This document shows, piece after piece, positions 11,701 to 23,863 of a stretch of DNA of 64,000 nucleotides; within the stretch, counting starts at the first letter, position 1; the number at the start of each line of letters is the position of its first letter. This DNA comes from Archegozetes longisetosus. Lineage: Eukaryota > Arthropoda > Arachnida > Sarcoptiformes > Trhypochthoniidae. The notes below the pieces were generated by a model. That model was not told the DNA's origin and searched no databases. It saw only the letters and a program-made list of their open reading frames with translations. Both the position numbers and the translations under genes were made by a program. The DNA lies in the NCBI GenBank assembly GCA_018873245.2, contig JAEMBT020000008.1, forward strand, positions 6,531,569-6,595,568, given 5' to 3'.

Positions 11701-14245
11701 AAAGTTGTCAAACTCTAGATTTAATGCAAAGTACGAACAAAATGTAAAAAAGGTGGAAAGGAATACAACCTACAGAACAAATACAACACAAACTTTTGAT
11801 TATCAGATTAACTTGACGCTCAGTTTTCAACAAATTGATTTTAATTTTAGATCAAACTATTAATAGCTTTACTTCGAGACTTAGTCAAAATAAAACTTAA
11901 ATAAGTTCTACTATTTTATTCAGTTTGAAACTAATTCAATAAAGAATAAGCGAAAAGTTCTGAAAAGCTCGAGCTCTAGTGCTGAGCAATACAAGAACTT
12001 GAGCTTGTACTTGATACTTGAAAAATAAACAGAATCACTTTGAAAATAGTTTGCTATTAGATGTCTGATAAAAAAGGGATATTGGGTTTCTGTAATTTTT
12101 TTACAAGTTATAACTTATGCGGTAAGCCAACAATAAGGTCAACATTTTATTTCTAATATAGTAAACATATAGAATACTTTCGATGTAATTTAATTTTAAT
12201 ACTTTCAAGTACAGAGACAAAAATTTTTACATTTTAATTGGGAACACAAAATAACCCAAATATATGGGCGCAAAGTCAATTCAAAAACTCAATTGTATGC
12301 ATGTCTTTCATGTATATTAGCAAAAGCACATGAATTTAAAATTTTTACCAATATGAGTCAATACATTGAAATAACTAGTTTTCTCTTAATATGAAATTAT
12401 TTGTTTGACATAATTTTGGGTCGGTTTGAGAAATTGAATGCTAACACGTTGGAAGGCATTCAGCGTAACGGCGATTAAGTTTGATATGAGTTTTAAAAAA
12501 TTTTTACATTCAGTTTTTAGCATAGTTTTAGTAGACTTTTTCATGTTTACGAAATCTCGATCAGTTCAATATGAAACTCTTATCCGATTCGCACGAACGG
12601 CTTTCAAATAGATTTTACACGACTCTACAAATAAATGCTCAATCGATTCAATTGAAACAAAAGCAGAATAAAAAAATTTCAAATTGTTTATAAGCTTATT
12701 TTTCGAGTCATAACAGGAAACTATTCTATGGAAGCATTGGCTCAAAGTGTGACTAAAAATTGTTTCAGACATTGATAGGAAAAACATATGACAAACTTTT
12801 TCTAGACCTGTCCAAATAGTATCTTTCAGAAAAAAATTCAGATTCGTTAACGAAATGATTAATAATTTGCTAATTCTATAATTGTCAGGTCTTATAAATC
12901 ATTCAGACCTTCCTTAGCGATCACTTCCTAACAGTCACGTTACGAAACTATGCAACTAAACTTATAAATAGATCAAACGATGGACTCAAGCAAATGTAAT
13001 ACCAATCAAAACTTTAACAGATTATATCAATTATTTTCTACCATTCGCAACTAAAGAGCTCTATCTTAAAAATATGTTCGAGAACTTTCATTAGCCTAAC
13101 AATCAGTTTATTAAATCTGATAAGTGCCAAAAGTATTAGATAATAAAATTGATTGCTAGACTAAGAATGAATCACTTTAATCTCGTTTTCCATTCGTTAT
13201 GAACAGCATAAGAAGCAGTTGAAAAGCAGCAATATTAAGCTCTATAAGTAAAATAAGCATCTTCACGGATGACAAATATGTTCATATTTAATCACTTGTT
13301 CGGAATTAAACTTGTTTTCTAGTTGCTCACTAATAATAAATCATTTTTTATTGTTTTATAAGTTTTGTGAACAAACAAAAGCAATAATTGTTTTAATCAA
13401 TTATTAACAAATCTAAAGCTTTAGTTAAACAAAAAATAGTTTAAATAAGATTTAACTATTTTTAGAAACAATTTCATCTCACTTCTTTTTTATAATTATT
13501 ATGTATTTTATTAATCTTCATTACAGTTTATGCTCAAATATAAAACTTGTGAAATTAATTTGGTTCACTCTAAAGTAGTGTAAAGAGTGGAGGGTTTGAG
13601 AAAAAAATTCTACAAAAAACCAATAAATCAATTTAAAACAAATGAACTAAAATTTCAAAACATAAAACTTTTATTCGCTCAGAAAAATTGAAAATCAAAT
13701 TTTCAAAATACTAAGTTATTAATTATTTCGAAATAGCGCAATAAAAGCGATAAAAACTGTCAAAAACTACAGATAATAGGATTGACTGTATTTATCAATA
13801 GAGGGAAATTAGAGATAAAAAGTAAAACTACTTTAATGTGGAGTGAGCGATAGCTAAAAAAGGCCGTAAAAAAGATTTGAAAGACGGCAGTGAAGAGAGA
13901 AGTGAACGGCAGCTAAACGGCAACGGGCTCCTACAAAGCGAGGCAGACATAACGCACGCCTCGCTCATGATCGCCATTAGAGCTCATTGATTGGGCAAAC
14001 GATAGGATATGCCAAACAATAACAAATATTTATAATAAAAAATATACACAACATATACATGACTATAAAAACTTTCATAACTCACTTGTATTGAAGACAT
14101 GCAGCTCATCGACTATCCCTTCGTTCCCGCCGCCGAACACTATCATCAAATCTTTGATGGAGACGGCCCGATGTCCGTGGCGTGGTCTCGGCGCTGGTCC
14201 CGAAGAGTTTTGCACTTTTCTCCACTTCATTATGGGAGCAGCCAT
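5756..14245 (-). CDS. Hcf: Host cell factor (HCF)
   Basis: A transcriptional co-regulator that tethers chromatin enzymes to promoters. Ten exons: 14245-14086, 10370-10058, 9936-9695, 9631-9024, 8919-8253, 8187-7942, 7554-7105, 7048-6546, 6426-6053, 5810-5756. They sum to 3618 bp (1205 aa), with phase kept at every junction. Residues ~1-370 are the Kelch propeller ([62 protein letters not shown]). A first FN3 half and a long Gln/Thr/Gly-rich middle follow, with the conserved [17 protein letters not shown] block. Paired FN3 repeats lie at ~960-1175 ([42 protein letters not shown]). A short last exon adds a basic NLS-like tail. There are no HCF-PRO repeats; a Taspase1-type site occurs at residue 848. 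The start is the ATG before [10 protein letters not shown]. Confidence 0.95.
7229..7249 (-). other. Taspase1-type cleavage site in HCF
   Basis: The codons read QMDGADD (HCF residues 848-854), followed by an acidic EEE run. Taspase1 cuts Q-[hydrophobic]-D|G-x-D-D sites such as QVDGADD in MLL, and it is known to process Drosophila HCF. Cleavage would fall between Asp850 and Gly851, giving an N fragment with Kelch plus FN3 start and a C fragment with the paired FN3 repeats and NLS. Methionine at the second position is a conservative variant. Confidence 0.8.
10371..14085 (-). other. HCF intron 1 (3.7 kb)
   Basis: The donor CAA|gtgagt at 14086/14085 and the acceptor ttatag at 10371 bound this intron, by far the largest of the gene. 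The only recognisable content is a possible hAT relic near 12.6-12.8 kb. No other coding region was found. Long first introns often hold control elements, but none was identified here. Confidence 0.8.
12566..12787 (-). mobile_element. Possible hAT C-terminal relic in HCF intron 1
   Basis: A 73-codon frame contains [14 protein letters not shown] followed by a [13 protein letters not shown] block. It resembles the hAT dimerisation pattern (Ser-x-E-S-x-E-x-x-F then R-x-N-R-I), but the E-R-x-F-S core is not exact. No terminal repeats were located. It could be chance. Confidence 0.3.
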
Positions 14246-15101
14246 TGCGAGGTTTGAGTTGATCGCTATTCTCCACCACTGTCTTACCGGCACTTATCCA
14301 CTTTCATTCTTTTTATATCAACTATAAAGCTGAGTTAGTTTTCTAAATCAGTTAACTGCTATTTTGTAAAATTTGGTACGTTTCTACGCTTGCACTTCTC
14401 TTTCGCGCCTATGTCTGCTTGCACATCAAAAAGGCATTTCAATTTTGAATCGACTATTTTTCGCTGTCATGTCAGTTTGTTATACTCTCCCTGACGTTAG
14501 AAACTAGAGTTTTGATTAGTCAATAATAATTGAATGTTCGAGTCGATCTTTATTCAATTCCTGCGCTCAACTCATTCTTTACTAAAAGACTATCTACTTG
14601 TTTATTGTAATTCCATCTTTTACTCACGAATTAATATTTATGATGGCTAAACACAATTATTTTGATTTTAATAATCTAAGTTAATTAAAACCCTAGTTTG
14701 ACAATTAGTCAACAGACCAATCACTATCAAGTTTTGCCGCAGTTTTAGAAACCGTTCGCACACCCTTTAAAATTGTGCGCAAAGGTTTACTCAATAACTA
14801 CGTCTTTAAATAAAAGCTAACTCTAAAGTAGTAAAAATTAAACTTTTTATTTGATCTAGTTTTAAAAGTAAATAGAGTTTAAGTTAAAAGTACACAAAAT
14901 AATAACTTGAAAACTGCTAAAATAAATTACAATACATTTATGTGTATATAAGTTAGAAATTATATTAATCAATATCAACAATGATTGTTTTAGACTAATA
15001 ATCAACAGATTTCATTTAACTATAAATAATTTAACCATTAATACAATTCAAAATTTTGTTTTCTCATCGAAAATACTTGCTATCAATAGATATAAAACAA
15101 T
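14246..15101. other. Intergenic between ClC 3' end and HCF start
   Basis: Both neighbours are on the minus strand, so this stretch holds the ClC 3' UTR and the HCF promoter. No TATA box or other defined motif was confidently seen. Confidence 0.5.
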
Positions 15102-18100
15102 TTAATGAAATAATACCGATTCCGGATCTAAATCATGCAATTCCTTAATATGTAGTAGAATATCCTTTTTGGTAATAATTCCTAATAGACGACTGAAATA
15201 AAAGAGAAAATCAATCATTAAATCAGTTTAAAGAGTTCAAGTATTAAACAAACCCGTTGTGAGTGACGAGAACTTGTCTGAGACCTAATTTTCTAAACAT
15301 ATCGATGACAGTTTCCATAGGCGTTTGATCAGTAATAGTAATAGGAGCCAAATCCACAACTCGTCTCAACTTGAGCGGTGGCGGATCCGCGGTTGTCGGC
15401 ACATGACCAGTACTGAATAGCACTTTCGTGTTCTCGTACACCTCGCACGTTCGCTTGGCATTAGTTAGAGCAAGACTAAGATCTTTGCGTGAAACAAAAC
15501 CGACTAAATATTGTGATTCACGCGAAACTACTACAGGGAATCCATTATGATTTGTTGCCTTTAGAAGAGTATCGATATCGTCTACTGTCATTGAGTCTTG
15601 TGTCAGGACTGCGAGTGGCGGTTCCGTTCGTTTAGGACGCATCGCATCCGCGGCAATAGTGGTGTGCGGAAACTCTTCTTTGTTGTCCAAAAACGGATAC
15701 CCATTGAGTCCGATGTGAGCATCATATACTCCTTGTTTACCTAACGCATCGCCGACCCATTTGGCTGCCATAATAGCAGCCATCAATGGAACGATGAAAT
15801 TGACAGAACCTGTCAGTTCGAACATTATGACAACCAGTGATACTGTCATTCTTGTGACCCCTCCGAGAACTGCTGCTGCGCCCACCACTGCGTAAAGACC
15901 TAATCGATTGACACAAAATAAGTATAATTTTTACAAATTAATCAAATTTGGCTTTTATTTACGCGTATACGTAATCACCTTCATTAAAATTACTTTATAA
16001 GATTACACTAAAACTGTTTAATTAAAAAATAATTATTTAACTTAATGTTTACTAAAATCAATTTCGACTACTCTATTATTGCTAATCACGCTCACGTTTG
16101 TGACAAGTTAGTTAGGTTTGAATGAGCGCTATTGCACGCCCACTTTCAAAATATAGCTTTTGTTGTTGAGTATGTTCTGCAAAAATTACCACAAAAATTA
16201 AAATGAACCAAGATCAAATGAGAGCGTCATTTACAACAATGGGATTAGAGAGTAAGTGGAATCTGAAGTATAGAGATAGATTTATACCTGGGCTCATACA
16301 ACTCTCTCCTGAATTACTACATGCGTCCTGAAAGAACCACCATTTGGGATAATTATAAGCAATTTGTTCCATTGTTATGCCGACAATTCGACCAGTAATA
16401 GCACCCATTGCAAGAGATGGTATGAAAAGTCCAGCTGGAACTTTGATTCCGAATGTAAATATAGTGATAACTAACTTAAAAATGAGTGCTAATACAAGTA
16501 GACCCAGAGACTTATAAACACCAGGACCTGCTTGTGCTATCTGTACGTGCTCGTTAACGTTTGTGAAGTTTCGGTAATAATCACAAAGTGGTGTCTCATC
16601 AGCCACACCGCATGGAGAAAACAACAATTTGATCAAATCAGACGAATTCATGCGAGTGTACGGATTGGGAAATGCTATGACTGCCGTTATCAGTGTCACT
16701 GCTAACACTTCGGTGATCGGATATTGGCCTAATCGGGAAAACTTTCTGTGTTGACACCAGCGAAGGTTTGCTTTGATGAATATATTTCCGATTAAACCTC
16801 CGCATACGCCTAACATTATGAATGGTACTAATTCGAACAGAATCCATGGACGAGTATAATCGATGTAAAACATTACTAGATGTTCAGTACCTAAATACAA
16901 CATTTGTTAGACTTAGCTGTTTTGATTTCAACATTATTCGAAATCCAATCAAATTCATTACCGAATGGATTAATAGATCGGAGAACGAAAGCGGCGACTA
17001 ATGCGCAGAAAAAGCTTCTCCAAAGTGTCTTCAATGGAAAATAATAAGAAACTTCCTCTAGTGAAAACAGGACACCACCAATTGGTGCCCCGAAAGCGAC
17101 TGAGACACCGGCAGCGGAAGCAGCCGATAATATTTCACGCTTTTTGGCTTCATTTTTGCCATACTTTGGAAATAAATAGCTTAATATATTACCAATACAA
17201 CACGCGCAGTGAACTAATGGACCTTCTTTTCCAAGAGATAGTCCGGCGGCTACTGTCAACATCATTCCTTCAATTGAAAAATCAGATAGTTTTCAATTTC
17301 AATCATTACTCTCACAAAATTAGAGATCAGTTGATTTTGCTGACCTCTTGTTTTGCAATCAGATAATTCGAATACAAATTCATATTTGATAACTATTTCG
17401 ATGCCTACCTAATGACTTAATAGTCAGAGTCCATTTTCCCAAATAACCTCTTATGATGAAACCAGAGAGTATTGTCTTTATTTCAGGAATACCTGAGCCA
17501 CAGGCATACGGAGCGAATGTACGAACGAACGATGCAGCCAATAGTGCGAAAAAGAATGACCACAATACGTAGAAAAAATATGACACTACATAAGAGCCAA
17601 CAACCGCTGTTTGTTCGTTCAAACCAATCAACTCAGGCCATGTCTTCCATTGCTCACAGTGACCAGTCCAAACGGTACCTAATTTTCAAACACATAAGAG
17701 CTACTTAATCAATAGGTTTTCAATGAATAACATGAAGAACTAATAGTTTCAACACTGGATTACTAGAATCTGGAGCGATAGTTGATCAATAAAAAAAATT
17801 CAAATGCAAATCAAGTTAACCTTCAAGTTCAGTATCATTCGAAGACCAGCAGCACTGCTCACGATTCAAATAAAAAGCCGCCGGACATACGCCATCCTTG
17901 AGGTCTTTCATCCAACCGGCGCCGATATCGATAACACCGGCAACAGCTCCAGCAAAGATACCTACTAGAAGTACGCAAAGCCAACCACTCCAGGCGTCAT
18001 GTGTTGACTTGACCATTTCTATATAAGAATTATTCTTTCTCTTAACTATAAACCTATGTCTCATCCGATCTCTAGCGATATCTCTTTGCCAATCAATCGT

Positions 18101-19168
18101 ATGAAAGTCTTCGTAATGACTCGAACCTGGAGGCAGTTCTCCTTCCATTTCTACATAGAAATTAGATTTCATTCAACAATATTTATTATAAATGTTTGAA
18201 TTTAAAGATATTGATAGAAAGCTTTGTTCATAATGAAAGACTAGTTAAAAATTTTCATAATCAGGTGATTGGGTAATTGGATAAAAGCACTTGAAATAAG
18301 TTTAGAATTAGGAAGGAGTGCAAACAAGCCACTAATGGAGACAGACCTCTATTAACACTAGAGTTTGTATTAGAAAATTTAATAAATCTATCGAATTCAG
18401 TGAACTCATTGATTGATGAAGAGGTGGATGTAGTGGAAGGCGAATTTGATTGTGTTGGACTTGAGTTATTACTGTCTAATTGAAGTAAATTAATGTTTGA
18501 ATCATTGCTTGTATTGCATGCAGGAGTAGAAGAGCCGAACCCTATCAACAAAACACCAAATAATTAAAAATAATATTATTATTAAGTAATAATTTGTTAG
18601 AAATTAACAGAAAATGTGTTAAACTTGCAATAGCTTTAAGTGCCTTCAAATTAGACTCTATGCAAGTGTTATTTAAAGTGTTATTTAAAGCAAATCAGAT
18701 TTAGGTTCTGTTTAGCATTAACTAAGTGATTAATTCAAAATTTAGAAACAGTTGAGCCAGTAGTTTAACAAAAAGACACCAAAAGTGCGTTCATTCTCAC
18801 AAATATTTTGATTCGCTGAAAAACAGAAATCGATTACAGAAGCAAAAACAGAAATAAATATTTTATGACTTAATAACACTTAAACGTTATGAGATAACAA
18901 CCAAAATATGAACACCAAATAAACACTCAATTAATTGATCGTTCATTAAATTAGTTAATAAATTATGATAACAAATATTTTCATAAAACAAAAATTGTTT
19001 TCAATTTAAACCTTTTTGTTCTCCATTATTGACACTAGAAATGGACTTAATATCAATCATGTCCTCATCTGATGATTGTTTCTGATTTCTTATGCTATCA
19101 AATGAGGAATAATTATCTCGAGATTTATTACTGTTCGAAAGCATCACTTTTTCGTCATTTGATAACAT
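15102..19168 (-). CDS. ClC-c: ClC-3/4/5-type Cl-/H+ exchanger
   Basis: An intracellular 2Cl-/H+ antiporter of endosomes and lysosomes. Eight exons: 19168-19012, 18541-18347, 18150-17821, 17678-17409, 17267-16962, 16890-16288, 15899-15254, 15192-15102. The sum is 2598 bp (865 aa), with phase kept throughout. Diagnostic blocks include [46 protein letters not shown] with the gating glutamate (E332), [19 protein letters not shown] with the proton glutamate (E389), [13 protein letters not shown] and two C-terminal CBS domains. It ends [20 protein letters not shown], then DPESVLFH-stop. Both glutamates mark it as an exchanger, not a channel. The ~117-residue Ser/Asn-rich N-terminus is less conserved; its start is the first ATG after an upstream stop, and the exon 2 donor (GAG|GTCTGT) is weak. 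Confidence 0.95.
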
Positions 19169-21687
19169 GTTCCGCTCAAAAGATCCATTTCTTTACACAT
19201 CACTTGTTTTTGTTATTCAGATATCACTTGGTCAGCATAAGTACATTGTGCCTTTCTCTCAGACTTTAAACTAAATCATACGATGAGCAGCACTCCCCTA
19301 TGACACACATGTACAAAATTATGCGTAACACATGCTTACGCATAATGCTGCCACCAGACTTGCCAATCATTCAGTTTTTGACTGACAGTTCAGATTAAAG
19401 AAAGTTCAAAGTCTCGGCACTTCAATCATCAACTATTACTTCGAGAAATATTCATCATTTTGGTGGCGAGTTTATTGAACAATGAAGAATTCTACAATTT
19501 TCCGTTGACTCTATTTTGAAAATATTTCATTTCTGTAGAAAATTACCACTTTCAAATATAAAAACTTTGTAAATTTATTTTTAAAATTTACAATTTACTC
19601 GAAAACGAGCAGTTTTAAAATTTTCACGACTCATTTTGATACTAAGTTCAAGCTCTCAGTTTGATACTCTATGGCAAACTTGTCTAGAATTTTAAAGGAC
19701 TTATTGCCCGGCCCTATTCATACAAAAGTTGGTGATCCTAGTTCTACACCACCAAACCTCTAACATAACCCTTACTAACCTAACAATAGTATTATTACTA
19801 ATTTAATTAAGTTATTCAAGATTAGGTTAGGTGTTTGGCGTACGTAGCAGTTCTGAACGTTAACATGGGTATACCGCTCATGGAATAACCTTTCATAGGT
19901 AACTTGTTTAAAATTACGGAGAAAGGCTTAATGTACTTGCACCCATCTGATTAGTCAGTGAAATGCAAAGTTATGTATTTATGAAGATATTTGAGTATTT
20001 TTGTTGACTGTTCTATATTGATTTTCATGTTTTGTTTCTACAAAGCTTAGTATTGAATTGTACTTCCGTAGGAAAACGCCTCTCTATTAGCAGATTCTGC
20101 GTTGATATATATCAAAGGAATTGTACAGCTTTGACTATTAATTCATAAGCATTTATGTTAATCCAATAGAGTTCTCAAGCACAAGTTTTTGGTACGCAAA
20201 ATTAAATTTTAGTTATTTTCTTATAAACGATATTTTAATATGAGTTTCTGTTTCTCTATATAATTATGCTTTTGTACAAAAAAGTTTCAAAAATGTTTCC
20301 TATAGGTTTAAATTTAGTTCAGATAAGCTGAGTTGACGTAGATAATGACCAGTAACTTTTTCTGGTGTTCAAATTTATTATTAGCTATCACTTAATGACT
20401 TATTTAGTCTAATGTTAGTCTGGGTTTTATTATTTGTTCCTAAAAGAGTTTGGAAAAAACCCGACGATTGAGTCAATGCATTCCATTAGTATTAACTTTT
20501 GAAGAATCACCTAATGATCAGTTGATGGAACTCGATATTTAGGCATCAGAAACATTGATCAGTCGGTAACTAAATCGATAATCAGTCACACTATCGCTTT
20601 TTGACAAAAACCTAATTTCCAAGTTTAATATACTATTGGGATTCCTTACGTGAAATATAGAATTTTGTCAATCTTAGCATTTTATTCTAACCTTCATTAA
20701 ATTTTCATAAAGAAATCAAAAACTGCTATAAAAGTTAGTTAATTAATTCGTTGTCACGGCTCGCATCCTATTTAAATTCAATTAACGTCTTCATTTTTAA
20801 AAGTTGTTTACGTAAAATCTCATGATACAAACTTCATAGCATACTAACCAAAGAACTATTTTAATACTCTTTAGATACTATTCGTAAAATTAAGAAAAAC
20901 AATTGTTTCTCGAGTTCTTAAAAAAAAGATTTATGGAAAATTTTTATCTCAAGAAAAATGAATCAAGTCTTAGTCTATGAAAATAAATCTTATTCTAGTT
21001 TTGTGATATTTGCTTTTACAAGCGTGTGAAAGTCAAACGACAACATAAACTTTTATTTGAAAGTTACTTACTTTATCGAAGTTCTATGCGACTTAATGCT
21101 TAAATATCTAGTCTGTCATAATTATCGTTTTCATATACACTATTTCTTTATAAGCAATAATGAAAATTTATTGTTGATTAAGAATTAGATGAGGCGCAAA
21201 CAGTTAATTGACTGTATTGTAAATTATAAATTATCATTTGGATTAACTTTAAGTATGCTTCAACAATTACGTTACGGAAAATATTAACGCCAAATCTAGG
21301 GAAGTTTCTAAGTATTATTCTCTGATGGCTCAAAACTTTTAATGAAAACCTGTTGAAACCCAATGCCCATTGAAGAGGACTTAACCCATTTTTCATCTTT
21401 CGTTAAGTTTAGTACTGCGTCTTAATTAACAGAACTTGAATATTTTGTGACGTTTCCAATTTAATTTCAAGTTTAATAGCTATAAGTAATGCTGTTGGTA
21501 AGTAAACTTATTTAAAAAGTACAGAATTTACTACTCGATCATTTATATGGCTTAGGTACTAGAACAAATTTATGATACTTTGGTATTTTCCTGATAAATA
21601 GGCGATAAGTAATAGCATTGATAAGGAAGGGAACTAAGACTAGTGGAAACTTAATTCATATAATCATTCGTCAGTAGAACAACAAAC
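19169..21687. other. Intergenic, no gene recognised
   Basis: Upstream of the ClC gene (-) and of the FN3-like gene (+), so it probably contains both promoters. A 72-codon minus frame at 21178-21396 contains KNGLSPLQWALGFN, which loosely recalls an ankyrin repeat but is too short to call. Otherwise AT-rich without structure. Confidence 0.4.
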
Positions 21688-22173
21688 ATGAGGAACGAAG
21701 TTTTCAACTCAAAAAAATCGAGTTTATCACTAAATATTGTAAACGTGAACAATTTTACTGTTAAACCAATTCGTGGAGAAGATGGCAATAATCAGATATG
21801 TGTAACTTTCGATAAAGGTTCTGCAAATGCCATCAGTTTTTTCGTTGATTATCGTAAGAAGGGTTCTAAAGAGTGGATTTCGACTCATGTGGAAAAAGTT
21901 TTAAATGTTATAAATATTAAGAATCTGTCGCCTGGCATTTATCAGGTGAGGGTTGCGCTGATCGGTGCCAGACAACAGACACCTAGTTCTGTAAAAGAAG
22001 TTGAGATTGTAGACGATTCGCCGAAGAGGTCTGATCATGAAGCTGTGATGAATTTTGCGAACAATTTGGCAGACGATATCATCTCTGAAGTTTACTTTCA
22101 TCTCTCAAACCCTGATTTGATTCGTAATAAAGAAGATTATGGTCTTTACGATCAAAGTTATTTAACTGACTAA
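21688..22173 (+). CDS. Small single-FN3-like protein, function unknown
   Basis: An intronless 161-residue frame starting at ATG (aacATGAGG). The middle (about residues 20-107) reads like one fibronectin type III sandwich: FFVDYRKKGSKEW, then a loop to LSPGIYQVRVALIGA, in the positions of the FN3 C/C' strands and the Y-x-V-R-V F strand. The remaining ~50 residues are polar and acidic, with no signal peptide or membrane segment. No orthologue is recognised. The clean open frame and FN3 pattern favour a real gene, but expression data are needed. It precedes the zinc-finger and GGPPS genes on the same strand, separated by 1.7 kb. Confidence 0.6.
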   Translation: MRNEVFNSKKSSLSLNIVNVNNFTVKPIRGEDGNNQICVTFDKGSANAISFFVDYRKKGSKEWISTHVEKVLNVINIKNLSPGIYQVRVALIGARQQTPSSVKEVEIVDDSPKRSDHEAVMNFANNLADDIISEVYFHLSNPDLIRNKEDYGLYDQSYLTD

Positions 22174-23863
22174 TTTTACTATTTTATCCCATTTGCATTG
22201 TTTCATATTTAACTTTAATCATATATATAATTCTGGACTATAATTTAGCTGATATTAAACTAACTTAAATTTTGTAAAACTCCTTTTAGTTCTTATATCA
22301 CAAAGTGTTGAACCTTATAGGGTTTACGAAAATCTCTAAGTATCAATGTAATATAGAGTTGTTCGTCAGATAGACTCAAAAACCTTTTAATCTTAAATAG
22401 TAACCAGAAATGATGAGTTGTAATAAGATACTTTCCACTAGACCCTATTATCTTCAGATATTGCGAAACTTATTTTACATTGAATATAGCGATGAAAGCA
22501 AATCACAAGTTAAATTTGGCAACAAACCGATCTGCATCACAGTCAGATTAGTGTAGCAAGACATTTTTTTGTTACTATCAAGGATTATTAAGTTTTCAAG
22601 TATAATTTAATTTTAGTATTACTTTTAGAGGGAAAAACAAGAAATCAATAATAAAATATAGATTTAGATTATCTGCCATCAGATCTATGAAGATCGAGTA
22701 CACTCTCACGACTTCGACAAGTTATAAGATCTGCTCTTCTGTTCAAAATTATGTCCCTTTAGTGTTTTCCAATAACATTCAAGTTTTTCAAATTTAGGTT
22801 ATCGATCGTGTCTTCTTTTGCTCACAATAAATAACTATTTTAATTTCGAAAGATTTCGTAAAATATTTAGTGTCTGTGATTGTTATTAGCCTCAAGTCAT
22901 TTAGTCAAAGGAATCGACAACACTCTAGGTTTACTATGTTGTATACCTGTGATTGTATTGCTGCATCTAGTACTGAACTAGACTTAAATTTGAAATGTCA
23001 AATGAGCTCTATAAGGTGTTATCTGTAATTGAAATAACACTATAGACAAGACTTTGTAACATTCACCCGACAATATTGTGAGCTCGTCTTTGCTTTATTT
23101 GCACATGCAAATTAGATTAAGTTAGTACAAGATGCAACAATACAGTCTCAGTTGAAGCAAAAAAATGTATGCAAACTTGTAAAAATTTCGAATTAACATA
23201 CATTCAGTTTTAACATGTAATCAAATTTGCACATTTTGTTAAGTAAGGATTTTTAGCGCAATGAATAAAAACATGTTTACACAAAAGCAGAAAAATTAAA
23301 CTAATATTACCTAAACTAGTAATCATCAGATGAGTAATATGAACAGGACTGAAGACAAATCACATTAATTCCTTAGGAAAAAATGCCTTTGAATTTCTCT
23401 GGGTATGGTAAAAGTATTATCATTATATGCCTTATTATCAATGAGTTAAGTATATAGTGATCAGTGAGATTAATAATACTATCTATTTATCATTTTTAGG
23501 TAAAAAAGTTTCCAAATTTTTTTCCTTCTATAGTATTGGCTTTTGAGTCAATTAAATAAAGTTTTTGGACATTTGACAAGTTTTTCCCCTTACTATCTAA
23601 AACTTATTTTTCGATCAAATTTATGCAACATTGAATTTTTCATTACAAATGAAGAGTTAATCTTCAATCTCATAATCATATTATAATATCGTTTCCTCGA
23701 TTTAAATAAATAAAGACTAAGTCTTAATGCATTTATTAGTTTGAATAAAGAGACTTCGATTTAAATGAGTTAGAGATAGGATCGAGAATAGAGTTATTTG
23801 AGCAATCTTCTTACAAGTAATTTAAGGAAAGTTTCGATTTCGACTCAATTTATTTATCCAAAT
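22174..23863. other. Intergenic, no gene recognised
   Basis: AT-rich spacer between two plus-strand genes. No frame, repeat or element could be supported. Confidence 0.5.
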
